Source of the DNA: Priestia megaterium
GTDB taxonomy: Bacteria > Bacillota > Bacilli > Bacillales > Bacillaceae_H
Reading direction: 5' to 3'
Length of the DNA: 64,000 nt
NCBI RefSeq assembly: GCF_009497655.1
Contig: NZ_CP023317.1
Span: 1,641,501-1,705,500, forward strand
Positions 16,668 through 24,883 of the stretch are shown here, piece after piece. A program made the position numbers and the translations under genes. The notes under the pieces were generated by a model. It ran no database searches. It saw nothing but the letters and a program-made list of their open reading frames with translations, and was not told the origin of the DNA. Numbering within the stretch: the stretch's first letter is position 1; each line of letters begins with the position of its first letter.

Positions 16668-17459
16668 ATGTCAGGCTTTGAGGAAGAAGAAGTACTAACA
16701 GGAGGGAATGTCTCTAACGTTTATCGTTCGGGAAATACTGTACGACGAGAATTAAAATCAGGTAGTCATAAAATTCATAGAATATTAAAGCATTTAGAAA
16801 ACAAAGGGTTTAGTTATGCACCAAAATTTTTAGGTATTGACGAAAAAAGGAGAGAGGTCTTGTCATTTATTGAAGGTGAAGCTGGTAATTATCCTTTAAA
16901 GCAATATATGTGGTCCGATGATGTTTTGATAGAAATAGGGAAAATGCTTCGTCTTTATCATGATTCAGTGAGCGATTTTTCATTTGATGATAGCTGGAAA
17001 TCAATAGATAACACTCCTAAACCATTTGAAATACTATGTCATAATGATTTTGCTATATACAACATTGTTTTTAATGATGAGAGACCAATAGGAATTATTG
17101 ATTTTGATGTTGCTGCACCTGGGCCAAGGCTTTGGGACATAGCTTATACTCTTTACACGTGCGTCCCTTTGAGTAGATTTTATCTTTCAGAAACAGGTGA
17201 GAAAATTCATTATAATTCATCACAGCATGCTCAAGATAGAAAGCGAAGAGTGAAATTATTTTTTGAATCTTATGGCGAAGAATTACAAGAAGGTTATTTG
17301 GAAATGGTATTGCTGCGATTAGAGGGGTTATGTAAAACAATTACAAGAAAAGCTAGTGAAGGTGATATTGCGTTTCAAAAAATGATAGACGAAGGGCATC
17401 TTGAGCATTATCAAAACGATATCAAATTCATTTATGAACATACAAAAGAATGGATTTAA
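16668..17459 (+). CDS. Aminoglycoside-phosphotransferase-family kinase (APH fold)
   Basis: 263 residues of the APH/choline-kinase fold. The catalytic loop CHNDFAIYN contains Asp127 and Asn132, and the metal-binding IIDFDVAAPG contains Asp145/Asp147. A short N-lobe has SNVYR and a conserved Arg/Lys pair. Members phosphorylate aminoglycosides, sugars or other small hydroxyl compounds; chromosomal Bacillus members are mostly uncharacterised and this should not be read as a proven resistance gene. AGGGGG at 16653-16658 favours ATG 16668 (spacing 9) over ATG 16662. A GNAT gene starts 22 nt after the stop, likely co-transcribed. Confidence 0.85.
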   Translation: MSGFEEEEVLTGGNVSNVYRSGNTVRRELKSGSHKIHRILKHLENKGFSYAPKFLGIDEKRREVLSFIEGEAGNYPLKQYMWSDDVLIEIGKMLRLYHDSVSDFSFDDSWKSIDNTPKPFEILCHNDFAIYNIVFNDERPIGIIDFDVAAPGPRLWDIAYTLYTCVPLSRFYLSETGEKIHYNSSQHAQDRKRRVKLFFESYGEELQEGYLEMVLLRLEGLCKTITRKASEGDIAFQKMIDEGHLEHYQNDIKFIYEHTKEWI

Positions 17460-17481
17460 TTTTAATAGAGGAGCCCTTGTC

Positions 17482-17940
17482 ATGCGAATTATTAATATTA
17501 GAGAACAGGTAGAGTACAAAGACAAAGCTATTGAATATACTCAGCGTAAGTGGGCGAGTAAAGAGAATTTAAAGCTTTACGAAGACTGTATTATACATAG
17601 CTTAAACACAAATAGTTGTCTTCCAGTCTGGTACCTGTTAGAAGACGAAGGAGGAATTATCGGCTGCGCAGGGCTTATCACCAACGATTTTATAAGTCGA
17701 ATGGATTTATGGCCCTGGGTGTGTTCTCTTTACATTGAAGAAAGTTATCGAGGTAAATCCTTAGGTGAGCAACTTCTTTTAAAGCTGAAAGAAGATACGA
17801 AAAATGCCGGATTTGATAATCTTTATTTATGCACCGACTACGTTGGATACTATGAAAAGTATGACTTTTCATATATAGGCGATGGTTATCATCCGTGGGG
17901 GAGTAGTTCAAGAATCTATAGGGCTAATTTAATAGGTTAA
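17482..17940 (+). CDS. GNAT N-acetyltransferase
   Basis: 152 residues. A GNAT fold with the acetyl-CoA loop ESYRGKSLGEQLLLKL at about residues 91-106 and a DNLYLCTDYVGYYEKYDF C-terminal part. The sequence WPWVCSLYIEESYRG is typical of the uncharacterised acetyltransferases seen in Bacillus. AGAGGAG is 8 nt before ATG 17482; the frame extends upstream into the kinase gene, but without a site. Second gene of a two-gene unit with the APH-like kinase. Confidence 0.88.
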   Translation: MRIINIREQVEYKDKAIEYTQRKWASKENLKLYEDCIIHSLNTNSCLPVWYLLEDEGGIIGCAGLITNDFISRMDLWPWVCSLYIEESYRGKSLGEQLLLKLKEDTKNAGFDNLYLCTDYVGYYEKYDFSYIGDGYHPWGSSSRIYRANLIG

Positions 17941-18375
17941 CTATCAATTTTTTTATAAAATGTTTTTAGCTGTTTCAATCAGTGAATAGCGGGTATAAGT
18001 TGATTATACAAGCGTAGCCCCCCCCAGGAACATGCATGTATATTTCTTTTTCTTACTTACCCTGTTGAATCCTCTTTTTCATGGAGGATTCTTTTTTTAT
18101 GTCTAAAAGAAGACTTCTCAGACTATATACATCAAACACCTTAAACATCCCTTATGTATTTTATACTCACTGAATCTAGGTCACGTTACAAGATGAAAGA
18201 GATTCAGAGGTCTCATGGGACTGTGGATAAATGTAAGAAACCTTGCAGAAATACTAAAGACAGGTATAGCCAAATTTTTATTTTATAAAATATTTTTATA
18301 CTTTTACGCGCTTTGCTTATGCCAATTTTTGCTTTTTTTATAGTGTGTACTATAAATGTATAAGGAGGTGAAATT
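17941..18375. other. 435-bp intergenic region with a terminator
   Basis: It contains a run of eight C (near 18018-18025), a terminator (GAATCCTC 18067-18074, GAGGATTC 18084-18091, then TTTTTTT) and the leader of the 18376 gene. No further gene is seen. Confidence 0.6.
18067..18098 (+). terminator. Intrinsic terminator
   Basis: Perfect 8-bp stem followed by eight T; ends the kinase/GNAT unit. Confidence 0.88.
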
Positions 18376-18609
18376 ATGCCAAGACGTCGTAGTGGAGATC
18401 GTCGTACATCTCAATCTCGCTCTATAGTAGATAATTTTCGAAGAGGAGATAAAATTCAAGTTTTTTCTGCTGGGAGACAGCTTGATGGAAATGGTACGTT
18501 TATTCGAGCAGAAGGCGGATTCTTAGTATGGGAAGATAATTCAGGTAATAGAAATACGACTAGTTTAGAAAGTATCAGCGTTCGCAGATTAAGAAAACGT
18601 AATTTCTAA
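18376..18609 (+). CDS. Small basic protein, beta-rich core, unknown function
   Basis: 77 residues. The ends are very basic (MPRRRSGDRRTSQSR and VRRLRKRNF). The centre (RGDKIQVFSAGRQLDG, then GTFIRAEGGFLVWED) alternates in a way that suggests a small beta barrel, with N-G turns and a serine-rich loop. Short spore-coat and DUF2642-type proteins of Bacillus show comparable cores, but I cannot place it in a family. A good AAGGAGG stands 8 nt before ATG 18376. Monocistronic with its own terminator. Confidence 0.7.
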   Translation: MPRRRSGDRRTSQSRSIVDNFRRGDKIQVFSAGRQLDGNGTFIRAEGGFLVWEDNSGNRNTTSLESISVRRLRKRNF

Positions 18610-18640
18610 TAATTTGGACAGGCTCTGATTTTATATAAAT

Positions 18641-18706
18641 AAAAAAACACTTTCAAGCTGATAACTGGGTATGGAGTACCGAACAATCACTTGGAGGTGT
18701 TTTTTC
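18641..18706. terminator. Terminator hairpin with A- and T-tracts
   Basis: AAAAAAACAC plus TTTCAAG (18641-18657) pairs with CTTGGAGGTGTTTTTT (to 18706). It can end transcription in both directions, between the 18376 gene and the convergent DedA-PAP2 gene. Confidence 0.7.
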
Positions 18707-18746
18707 TCATGGGAAACATCACAAATGAATTTTTTTACAGTATCAC

Positions 18747-20039
18747 TTATAGATTAATACCTTTCATAAGACGGAAGGTTTCAAGAAGTAAAACGTTTAA
18801 CCCTAGCCATACTCCTCCAAATACATATCCTGCTGCAATGTCGCTGGGATATTGGATACTCAGATACAAACGACTAATCGCAATAAGCAATAAAATAAGA
18901 ATGGCCGCTATTGGTGCTAATGTAGGAATCCATAACCTTTTAGAGTGTCGAACCAGCATAAATACAGCAAACCCATAAATAACAAAAGCCATTAAAGACT
19001 GCTCGCTTGGAAAGGTGTATGAAAGCTGTTCTATCAACGATTTTCTAATAGGGGAGAAATGGTGGAACATTCGTCTCAGGCTTTCTTCGTATAGTTCTCC
19101 GCCGCCTGCAGCAACTACCAGAGATAACAATTCAATTTTTTTATCTCTGCCTTTCCATAAAATCCATACAAGTGTAAAGAAAATCAATGCTACCAGAACT
19201 TTCCTAGATCCTAGCATGAAAAATACCCGCATTGGTACATTCCAATCTTTATTAAAAAGGGCTGTTATTAATAAACTCGTTAATTTGTTAAAATCCCCAA
19301 ACTCGTTTGCGATAAAGTCTTGCGTCATTCCAATCATAAGCAGAATAAATCCTAATGTAACTAATGCTGTAAATATAAAAACAAGACCTGCCCGTTTCCG
19401 CGTATGAAATACGTTTACTATCCACTTGAGGCAATTAACTGCTATCTTTTTAATCGTTACTTTGAACTTTTTATAAATGTAAATAGCAACGAACAAACAT
19501 ACAGCTACAATCATCCCAATGACAAAATACTTCTTGATAGCATGATGAAACTGTTCCCACTGAGGTCCTAATAACTTTCCTAGAGTAATAAATGTGGTGA
19601 CCCAAAGAAATGAGCCACTATAGGCGTACAGTGCATACGTACGAAAGGGAAGCCGAGTAATTCCTGAAAAATATCCTGTAATATGTCTAATAACCGGGAG
19701 GAAATAAGCAATAATCAACAGCTTGTTTCCATGTACACTAAACCATTTTGACATTCTTTCAATTCGCTCTGGCCCCATATGAAGGGCTTTTCCGTATTTA
19801 TCAAAAAAAGGAGTCCCTAACTTATAGCCTACCCCGTAAGCTATGGTCATTCCAACCATACTCCCCATACCAGCCACCAGGATACTTCCCACCCAGCTTA
19901 AATGTCCTTGAAAAGCAAGAACCCCAGCGTAGCCCATGAGCAGCTCCCCTGGAAGAGGAAGAGCAAGAAGTTCCAGCATCAATGCCAGAAACAGCACGAT
20001 ATATCCGTATTGATTTATATAAGATGTGATAAAATCCAT
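18747..20039 (-). CDS. DedA-PAP2 fusion membrane protein with decayed PAP2 active site
   Basis: 430 residues, about ten to twelve helices. Residues 1-200 are a DedA-family transporter domain (LLALPLPGELLMGYAG, then FLPVIRHITGYFSGITRLPF). Residues about 220-430 are PAP2-like. The three PAP2 motifs have changed. Motif 1 (K-x6-RP) reads LRRMFHHFSP. Motif 2 (PSGH) reads PSEQ. Motif 3 (SR-x5-H-x3-D) reads SRLYLSIQYPSD, with Gln where the catalytic His belongs. I checked the codons: both Gln are CAG/CAA. DedA proteins move undecaprenyl phosphate or phospholipids, and PAP2 enzymes dephosphorylate lipid phosphates, so this C-terminus probably binds but does not hydrolyse. The start is ATG 20039 after AAGGAC. 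Divergent from a lipid-glycosyltransferase/deacetylase pair. Confidence 0.85.
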   Translation of the reverse strand: MDFITSYINQYGYIVLFLALMLELLALPLPGELLMGYAGVLAFQGHLSWVGSILVAGMGSMVGMTIAYGVGYKLGTPFFDKYGKALHMGPERIERMSKWFSVHGNKLLIIAYFLPVIRHITGYFSGITRLPFRTYALYAYSGSFLWVTTFITLGKLLGPQWEQFHHAIKKYFVIGMIVAVCLFVAIYIYKKFKVTIKKIAVNCLKWIVNVFHTRKRAGLVFIFTALVTLGFILLMIGMTQDFIANEFGDFNKLTSLLITALFNKDWNVPMRVFFMLGSRKVLVALIFFTLVWILWKGRDKKIELLSLVVAAGGGELYEESLRRMFHHFSPIRKSLIEQLSYTFPSEQSLMAFVIYGFAVFMLVRHSKRLWIPTLAPIAAILILLLIAISRLYLSIQYPSDIAAGYVFGGVWLGLNVLLLETFRLMKGINL

Positions 20040-20511
20040 GGTTTGTCCTTCTTTCATAATATGTATTTGCCTAAAGCACGGCGAATAACTCAAATATGCT
20101 TGGATTTGATTGAAAATAAGAGGAGGGAAAAGGTTAATTTCACCTTTGATTTTTTTAATGTAGCACTATTTATTAAAAAAACTGGATTTTTCATTAATTT
20201 TTAATGTTATTTTTAGCCTATTTTTAATTACAAAACGTAGACTGAAAATGTGCTATTTGAAAGCTCAACTTAAGACTGTTTGTTTTTCTAATAAATAGTG
20301 TAAGGAGTTCCCAAACAATCTATGTAACGAAAAAAAAGAAAAGATGCACTACCAAAAAGGCTAAATACCCGGTATTGATTTTTTATCATGCTTACTCTTT
20401 TATCAGCAGAGCAATTATTTAATCGCCTAAACAAAAGAACAAAAAGATGTGCTGAAAAGTCTCAGTTTTACCCCATAGCAAAAGCATACAAACTACAAGG
20501 AGGGAAAAATC
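20040..20511. other. Divergent promoter region of the envelope locus
   Basis: About 470 bp between divergent envelope genes, very AT-rich, with homopolymer T and A runs and no gene. A weak hairpin with AAAGGT/ACCTTT arms near 20129-20146 precedes a T-run. I could not fix a promoter with confidence. Confidence 0.4.
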
Positions 20512-21714
20512 ATGAATAATCGTGAACAGGATAAATACTTAATTCTTTCCGCTACGTTTGGAGAAGGACATAAACAAGTGGCAAATGCGATAAGTGAAGC
20601 AGTAAGTAATATGGTTGCTGATGTTGAGCCTATTACCATTGACATTATGGAGTGGGTTCATCCCAACCTTTATCCAATCAGCCATTATATTTATAAAAAA
20701 GGAATTAAGAAGTTTCCACAAGTGTATAGCTTTTTGTATGAAAAAACTCGTGTGAAAAGTTCTTTTTCTGTTAAGTTAAATTCGATCTTTTTGTCAGGAA
20801 TGCAAACCGTGCTTAAAATCATACAGGAAATAAAACCGAAAGTAGTGGTTAGTACCTACCCATTTGCTGCAGGAATTATATCGAAATTAAAAGAGCAAGG
20901 GTTAATTGATATTCCAGCGGTAACCATCATCACAGATTATACGGATCATTCTTATTGGATTCATCGCTCTACAGATCAATATGTGGTAGGGTCTGCGCGA
21001 TTGCGTGATCAATTAATTGCGTTAGGGGTAGAGGCAGATAAAATTAAAAACACTGGAATACCTGTACGGAAAAGATTTATAGATGTTCTTCCAAAGGATC
21101 TTCTCTTAGATAAATATATGATCAATCCAAATATGTTCACCTTGCTTATCATGGGAGGGGGCGACGGATTTTTTGGAAAAGGGATTTCAACCTTTAAGGC
21201 CTTAGAGTCCATCTCTACACCGATTCAACTTTTTATAGTATGCGGTAAAAACAAGAAGTTAAAAACACAATTAGAGTGGGAATTAAAAGACTCAAAGCAT
21301 GACGTGAGAATTTTGGGATACTGTGAAAGTATTGAAGAATTAATGGCTATTTCAGATTTAATGATCAGCAAGCCGGGGGGAGTGACAACCTCTGAGGCAA
21401 TGGCGATGGGTTTACCAATACTGCTTTATCATTCGTTACCAGGACAAGAAGAAGACAATGCAGAGTATTTATGTCGTTCAGGATTCGCACTTTCTGTAAA
21501 AACAGAAGAAGAGTTGATTGCGCGGGTCGAAAATCTGGTCCACTATTCAGCACCTTTAAGCTGGATGAAACAAAGAATGAAAAAATACCAAACTAAAACA
21601 TCATCCATAGACGCTCTCCGTGTCATTGTCGGAGAAGCAAGACGCGGTTCATTACTCAACGCAACAAGTGGTAGAACGATACAAAAGCAAGAAGAGATAG
21701 AGGTGAGTATATAG
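20512..21714 (+). CDS. UgtP/MGDG-synthase-like processive glycosyltransferase
   Basis: 400 residues. A GT-B, family-28-type glycosyltransferase. The N-terminal MGDG_synth domain (about 10-185) has ATFGEGHKQVANAI, VSTYPFAAG and VTIITDYTDHSYW. The C-terminal UDP-sugar domain (about 200-380) has LIMGGGDGFFGKG, LMISKPGGVTTSEAMAMG and LPGQEEDNAEYL. B. subtilis UgtP uses this scaffold to build diglucosyl-diacylglycerol, the anchor of lipoteichoic acid; this is a paralogue-like relative, so the acceptor may differ. AGGAGGG precedes ATG 20512. The deacetylase gene starts 1 nt after its stop, implying translational coupling. Confidence 0.9.
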   Translation: MNNREQDKYLILSATFGEGHKQVANAISEAVSNMVADVEPITIDIMEWVHPNLYPISHYIYKKGIKKFPQVYSFLYEKTRVKSSFSVKLNSIFLSGMQTVLKIIQEIKPKVVVSTYPFAAGIISKLKEQGLIDIPAVTIITDYTDHSYWIHRSTDQYVVGSARLRDQLIALGVEADKIKNTGIPVRKRFIDVLPKDLLLDKYMINPNMFTLLIMGGGDGFFGKGISTFKALESISTPIQLFIVCGKNKKLKTQLEWELKDSKHDVRILGYCESIEELMAISDLMISKPGGVTTSEAMAMGLPILLYHSLPGQEEDNAEYLCRSGFALSVKTEEELIARVENLVHYSAPLSWMKQRMKKYQTKTSSIDALRVIVGEARRGSLLNATSGRTIQKQEEIEVSI

Positions 21715-21715
21715 T

Positions 21716-22414
21716 ATGGGCTTTATGATTTCTGCTATTATTTTTTTTATTTTGTTATACACCGTTATTCCGTATTTCCTATCACGTAGCCTAGGAGTGA
21801 ACGTAATTAAAAGAGGAAGGGATTTATCCAAAATTGCTTTTACGTTTGATGATGGTCCGAATCCTGTTTATACCCCGATACTTCTTGATTTACTGAAGAA
21901 AAATGAAGTGAAGGCAACCTTTTTTGTGGTTGGTACCAAAGCAGAAAAGTATCCTGAACTAATTCAGCGCATGCATAATGAAGGCCACTTAATCGGAATT
22001 CATAACTACGCACATCACTCCAACTGGTTTATGTCGCCTTGGAAAGTTCGAAAAGGACTTAAGAATACAGCCAAGGTAATTAAATCTATCACTGGAGTCA
22101 CACCTATTTATTATCGCCCGCCTTGGGGAATGCTCAACCTTTTCGATTTTATTAGAAGAGGTAAATATAAGATTATTCTATGGTCAATCATGGCGGAAGA
22201 TTGGCGAACCTCTGGCGGAAGCGAAAAGATTAAACAACGCCTAGCCAATATAAAAGGCGGGGACGTCATTTTGCTGCACGACTGCGGAGATACGCTCGGG
22301 GCGGAATCTGAAGCTCCGAGAAACACAATTAATGCGTTAAGAGATGTATTAAAAACAGTGAAAACAAAAGGATTCACTTGTGTCCGTGTTGATGAATTGG
22401 TAGAGAAGCTATAG
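21716..22414 (+). CDS. Membrane-anchored polysaccharide deacetylase (NodB domain)
   Basis: 232 residues. An N-terminal signal anchor (residues 4-22) is followed by a carbohydrate-esterase-4 domain. Motif 1 is TFDDGPN, with general base and metal Asp. Motif 2 is GIHNYAHHS (H-x3-H-like zinc ligands). Motif 3 is YRPPWG and motif 5 is LLHDCG. The enzyme should remove N-acetyl groups from a surface glycan at the outer membrane face. AGAGGTGA inside the end of the upstream gene serves ATG 21716. It forms an operon with the UgtP-like gene; a clean terminator follows. Confidence 0.92.
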   Translation: MGFMISAIIFFILLYTVIPYFLSRSLGVNVIKRGRDLSKIAFTFDDGPNPVYTPILLDLLKKNEVKATFFVVGTKAEKYPELIQRMHNEGHLIGIHNYAHHSNWFMSPWKVRKGLKNTAKVIKSITGVTPIYYRPPWGMLNLFDFIRRGKYKIILWSIMAEDWRTSGGSEKIKQRLANIKGGDVILLHDCGDTLGAESEAPRNTINALRDVLKTVKTKGFTCVRVDELVEKL

Positions 22415-22503
22415 GTAGTAAGAGAACTATCTTTATTAAATTAAAACTTGCGAATGACATTTTAATTCTTGTCATTACCGTAACTAAATATCTTATCTGT
22501 TAT

Positions 22504-22538
22504 AAAAAAGAACCTCTATTTTAAAGAGGTTCTTTTTT
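22504..22538 (+). terminator. Terminator of the glycosyltransferase-deacetylase operon
   Basis: AAAAAAGAACCTCT pairs with AGAGGTTCTTTTTT (14-bp arms 22504-22517 and 22525-22538). Confidence 0.93.
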
Positions 22539-22661
22539 ATGGCCAGTAAAAATATATGGTAATATAATCTTATATTGGATATATTTATAATTTCGTGGTT
22601 TTTAAAATCTGTGTTGAATCAGCAGTCAATTTAAACGACATCTATGAAAGTAGGGTAGTTC

Positions 22662-22844
22662 TTGAAAAAAGTTATTTTGAAATTCTTTGTATATTTTTTA
22701 ATCTTCTTCGGAGGAAACTTAATGATTAATATTCTGTTTACCTCTAATTCTGATCTTTTAACAGCATTTTCAACCGCTTTTGGAGTTTCTTTTGGAATTG
22801 CTATCTTTGGGTATTGTACACATAAAAGAGGCAAGGAAGCATAA
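22662..22844 (+). CDS. 60-residue two-helix membrane protein
   Basis: Two membrane helices (about 4-22 and 35-50) joined by a short polar loop (TSNSD), with a basic tail (HKRGKEA). The start is TTG 22662; the preceding TAGGGT is only a modest ribosome site. The composition and positive-inside tail favour a real gene. No family recognised. Confidence 0.55.
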   Translation: MKKVILKFFVYFLIFFGGNLMINILFTSNSDLLTAFSTAFGVSFGIAIFGYCTHKRGKEA

Positions 22845-22932
22845 GATGCTGTGTTTTTGACCCACTACATAAAAGATTTTATGAGAAACGTAAATATCAT
22901 AGTATTAAATTATAAAAATGTTGAGGTTTGAG

Positions 22933-23364
22933 ATGGAGAATTTGTTGAATTACATTTATTTTTTTATGGCCATTTTAATTGGCTTGTACTTTTTTATCAC
23001 CAATAAACACTCTAGAAAGCCACTATTCATGTTGTTACTATCGATGCTTTTATTTTATAGCAGCGCGTATTCTTTTTACTATAAGACTTATCCAATTAAC
23101 TTACTCAGTACATTATCCATACTTGTGTTTTGGTGGATCATTCTTTTATTACTAAGAGAGATTTATTCTAGAGAAGAAAATATTTTCTGGAGTCTTTGTT
23201 TAATCTATGTAGCGCTATACCACTTATTGCACTACGTTTTTGATTCATTGGCTCAAAAGAATGTTTGGTATGGATTTATCTTTTATGTTTATACAAATGT
23301 AGGATTACTTCTGCTTGGCTTGTACTATTTCTCAAGAGTTTATAAAAATAGAACCGTGCATTAG
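22933..23364 (+). CDS. Four- to five-helix membrane protein, unknown function
   Basis: 143 residues, nearly all hydrophobic: helices at about 5-22, 32-50, 54-72, 85-105 and 115-135, with a short polar tail (RVYKNRTVH). Aromatic-rich (Tyr/Phe). I do not recognise a family. GAGG is 7 nt before ATG 22933; ATG 22918 is in frame without a site. Monocistronic or weakly linked to the small gene upstream. Confidence 0.65.
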   Translation: MENLLNYIYFFMAILIGLYFFITNKHSRKPLFMLLLSMLLFYSSAYSFYYKTYPINLLSTLSILVFWWIILLLLREIYSREENIFWSLCLIYVALYHLLHYVFDSLAQKNVWYGFIFYVYTNVGLLLLGLYYFSRVYKNRTVH

Positions 23365-23538
23365 AATGAACAAAGCTCCTTGGAAATCATTGTCCACAAT
23401 TCTTGTTATGTAAGGTTTTTATAACAGATTGCTTTGCAGAAGATCAATTATTTAATAAATAGTATTAAATCTCATGGACGCCTTGTATATTTTTATAGTA
23501 TTTACCGCAATTTAAAAGAAAAAGGTGAGGCTGATATA

Positions 23539-23751
23539 ATGGCTAAAATAATTCCATCCTTATGTATTACGTTGGGTGCTTATGTTCTTATTGCGTTCAT
23601 TGACGCTTTTCAGGGAAACTATATGTTTCAATCGCTTTATAATATAAAACAATATTTTATAATTGCACGTGGGGAAGATTATTTTTTGATTATTTTATTT
23701 GCTTTGTTGTTCGTTACTGTTAGCATTTTTCCTGTGTTAAAAAAACAATAG
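23539..23751 (+). CDS. 70-residue two-helix membrane protein
   Basis: Two hydrophobic helices (about 5-21 and 48-65) with a polar connecting loop (FQGNYMFQSLYNIKQ). AAAGGTGAGG at 23521-23530 sits 8 nt before ATG 23539, which decides the start although the frame is open to 23434. No family recognised. The stop lies 9 bp from the end of the convergent gerB-type gene, with no room for a separate terminator. Confidence 0.65.
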   Translation: MAKIIPSLCITLGAYVLIAFIDAFQGNYMFQSLYNIKQYFIIARGEDYFLIILFALLFVTVSIFPVLKKQ

Positions 23752-23760
23752 CCTCCCTTG

Positions 23761-24864
23761 TCATGAAAGGGCAGGCTTTATTTTTTGTTTTATATATGCT
23801 GTAATCAGCAATAAGATGGGAATTGCTATATGAAAAGGGAGGTGCAATAAATAAGGAACAATTTTGAGTCCTTCATTTATATGAGCTTGGTAACTAGGAG
23901 CAATCATCAGTGAGGAGAAAAAAATAACACCGCCAATTAAATAAATGTTTGTAACAGAAGATTTCATTCGAAACAAATCAGCCGCGCCAATCACTGCACA
24001 AAAGAAATAGATGGTTATTTTAACAAAACCTAAAATGACCATGAGAATAAGAATAAAGGTATCCAGCCTTTGAATAAAACTAGCTATGTTAATGTAACTC
24101 ACAGCTGTAAGAGCCGGGAAAGAGGATCTTAAAACAGTCTCTGGTCCGAGTACACACAAAAGAATAATCGAATTAATGGTTAAGACAATTCCTCCTGTTA
24201 TAATGGCGGATAGTCCAATTGCTGCAGCCTGACTTTTTTTATTCAAATAAGGAAGAATCATAGTAAAGGTAATCAATTCCCCGAAAGGCACAGTAATACC
24301 AAGAGGGACTAACTCTTTCCCTATGTTTCCCCATCCATTTGCTAATACGGGTTGAAGGTTTTCCACCTTGATATAGCCTCCTACTACATACAAAACATTT
24401 AATATAAAAAGAGTCAGTAAAATAACAACAAAACATAAGCATGTAACTCGTGCGAATGCTTCTATTCCTAAGTAAATACTATAAATTAACACAAAGGTCA
24501 TACATATGCCCAGCGTAATAATCGATGTAACATAGTAAGAAGAACTAATTAGTAATTCTTCAAAATCACGTAGTACTCTAGAAGCAATATAAACAAAATA
24601 TATAATATAGCAAAAGCTAATAGCACCGCCTACGTATTTACCCCAGATTTTAATGAGATAGCCAGTCAAAGGCATATTAGGGTATCTCTTATATAAGGAG
24701 ATATAGACTAAATACAGTACACACCCAAAAAAAGTAGCCAAAAGGGGGACTATCCATGCATCTTGCCTAGCAGCCTTTCCTATATCTAAAAGTAACGTAC
24801 TGCCCAATATAAAGATAAACATCATACAAAATAATTGAAATCCATCGATTTTTATTTTAGTCAA
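23761..24864 (-). CDS. Spore germinant receptor B subunit (GerAB/GerKB permease type)
   Basis: 367 residues, ten predicted helices, of the endospore germination permease family (APC superfamily). It opens KIDGFQLFCMMFIFILGSTLL, where the family has a Gln-rich first helix; later landmarks are SRVLRDFEELL and VPFGELITF. In the inner spore membrane the B subunit binds the germinant and, with A and C subunits, forms the receptor. The start appears to be TTG 24864, 12 nt after GAGGAG. It is the last gene of the A-C-B operon. Which germinant it senses cannot be read from sequence. Confidence 0.92.
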   Translation of the reverse strand: MTKIKIDGFQLFCMMFIFILGSTLLLDIGKAARQDAWIVPLLATFFGCVLYLVYISLYKRYPNMPLTGYLIKIWGKYVGGAISFCYIIYFVYIASRVLRDFEELLISSSYYVTSIITLGICMTFVLIYSIYLGIEAFARVTCLCFVVILLTLFILNVLYVVGGYIKVENLQPVLANGWGNIGKELVPLGITVPFGELITFTMILPYLNKKSQAAAIGLSAIITGGIVLTINSIILLCVLGPETVLRSSFPALTAVSYINIASFIQRLDTFILILMVILGFVKITIYFFCAVIGAADLFRMKSSVTNIYLIGGVIFFSSLMIAPSYQAHINEGLKIVPYLLHLPFHIAIPILLLITAYIKQKIKPALS

Positions 24865-24883
24865 CGCTTTTTCAGCTCCTCAT

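Noticed and set aside
16668-17459. Aminoglycoside resistance gene
   Set aside because: APH-fold motifs are present, but the chromosomal Bacillus family is broad; nothing indicates an antibiotic substrate or a mobile context.
18018-18025. Run of eight C
   Set aside because: A homopolymer in non-coding DNA; could be phase-variable in a gene, but no gene crosses it.
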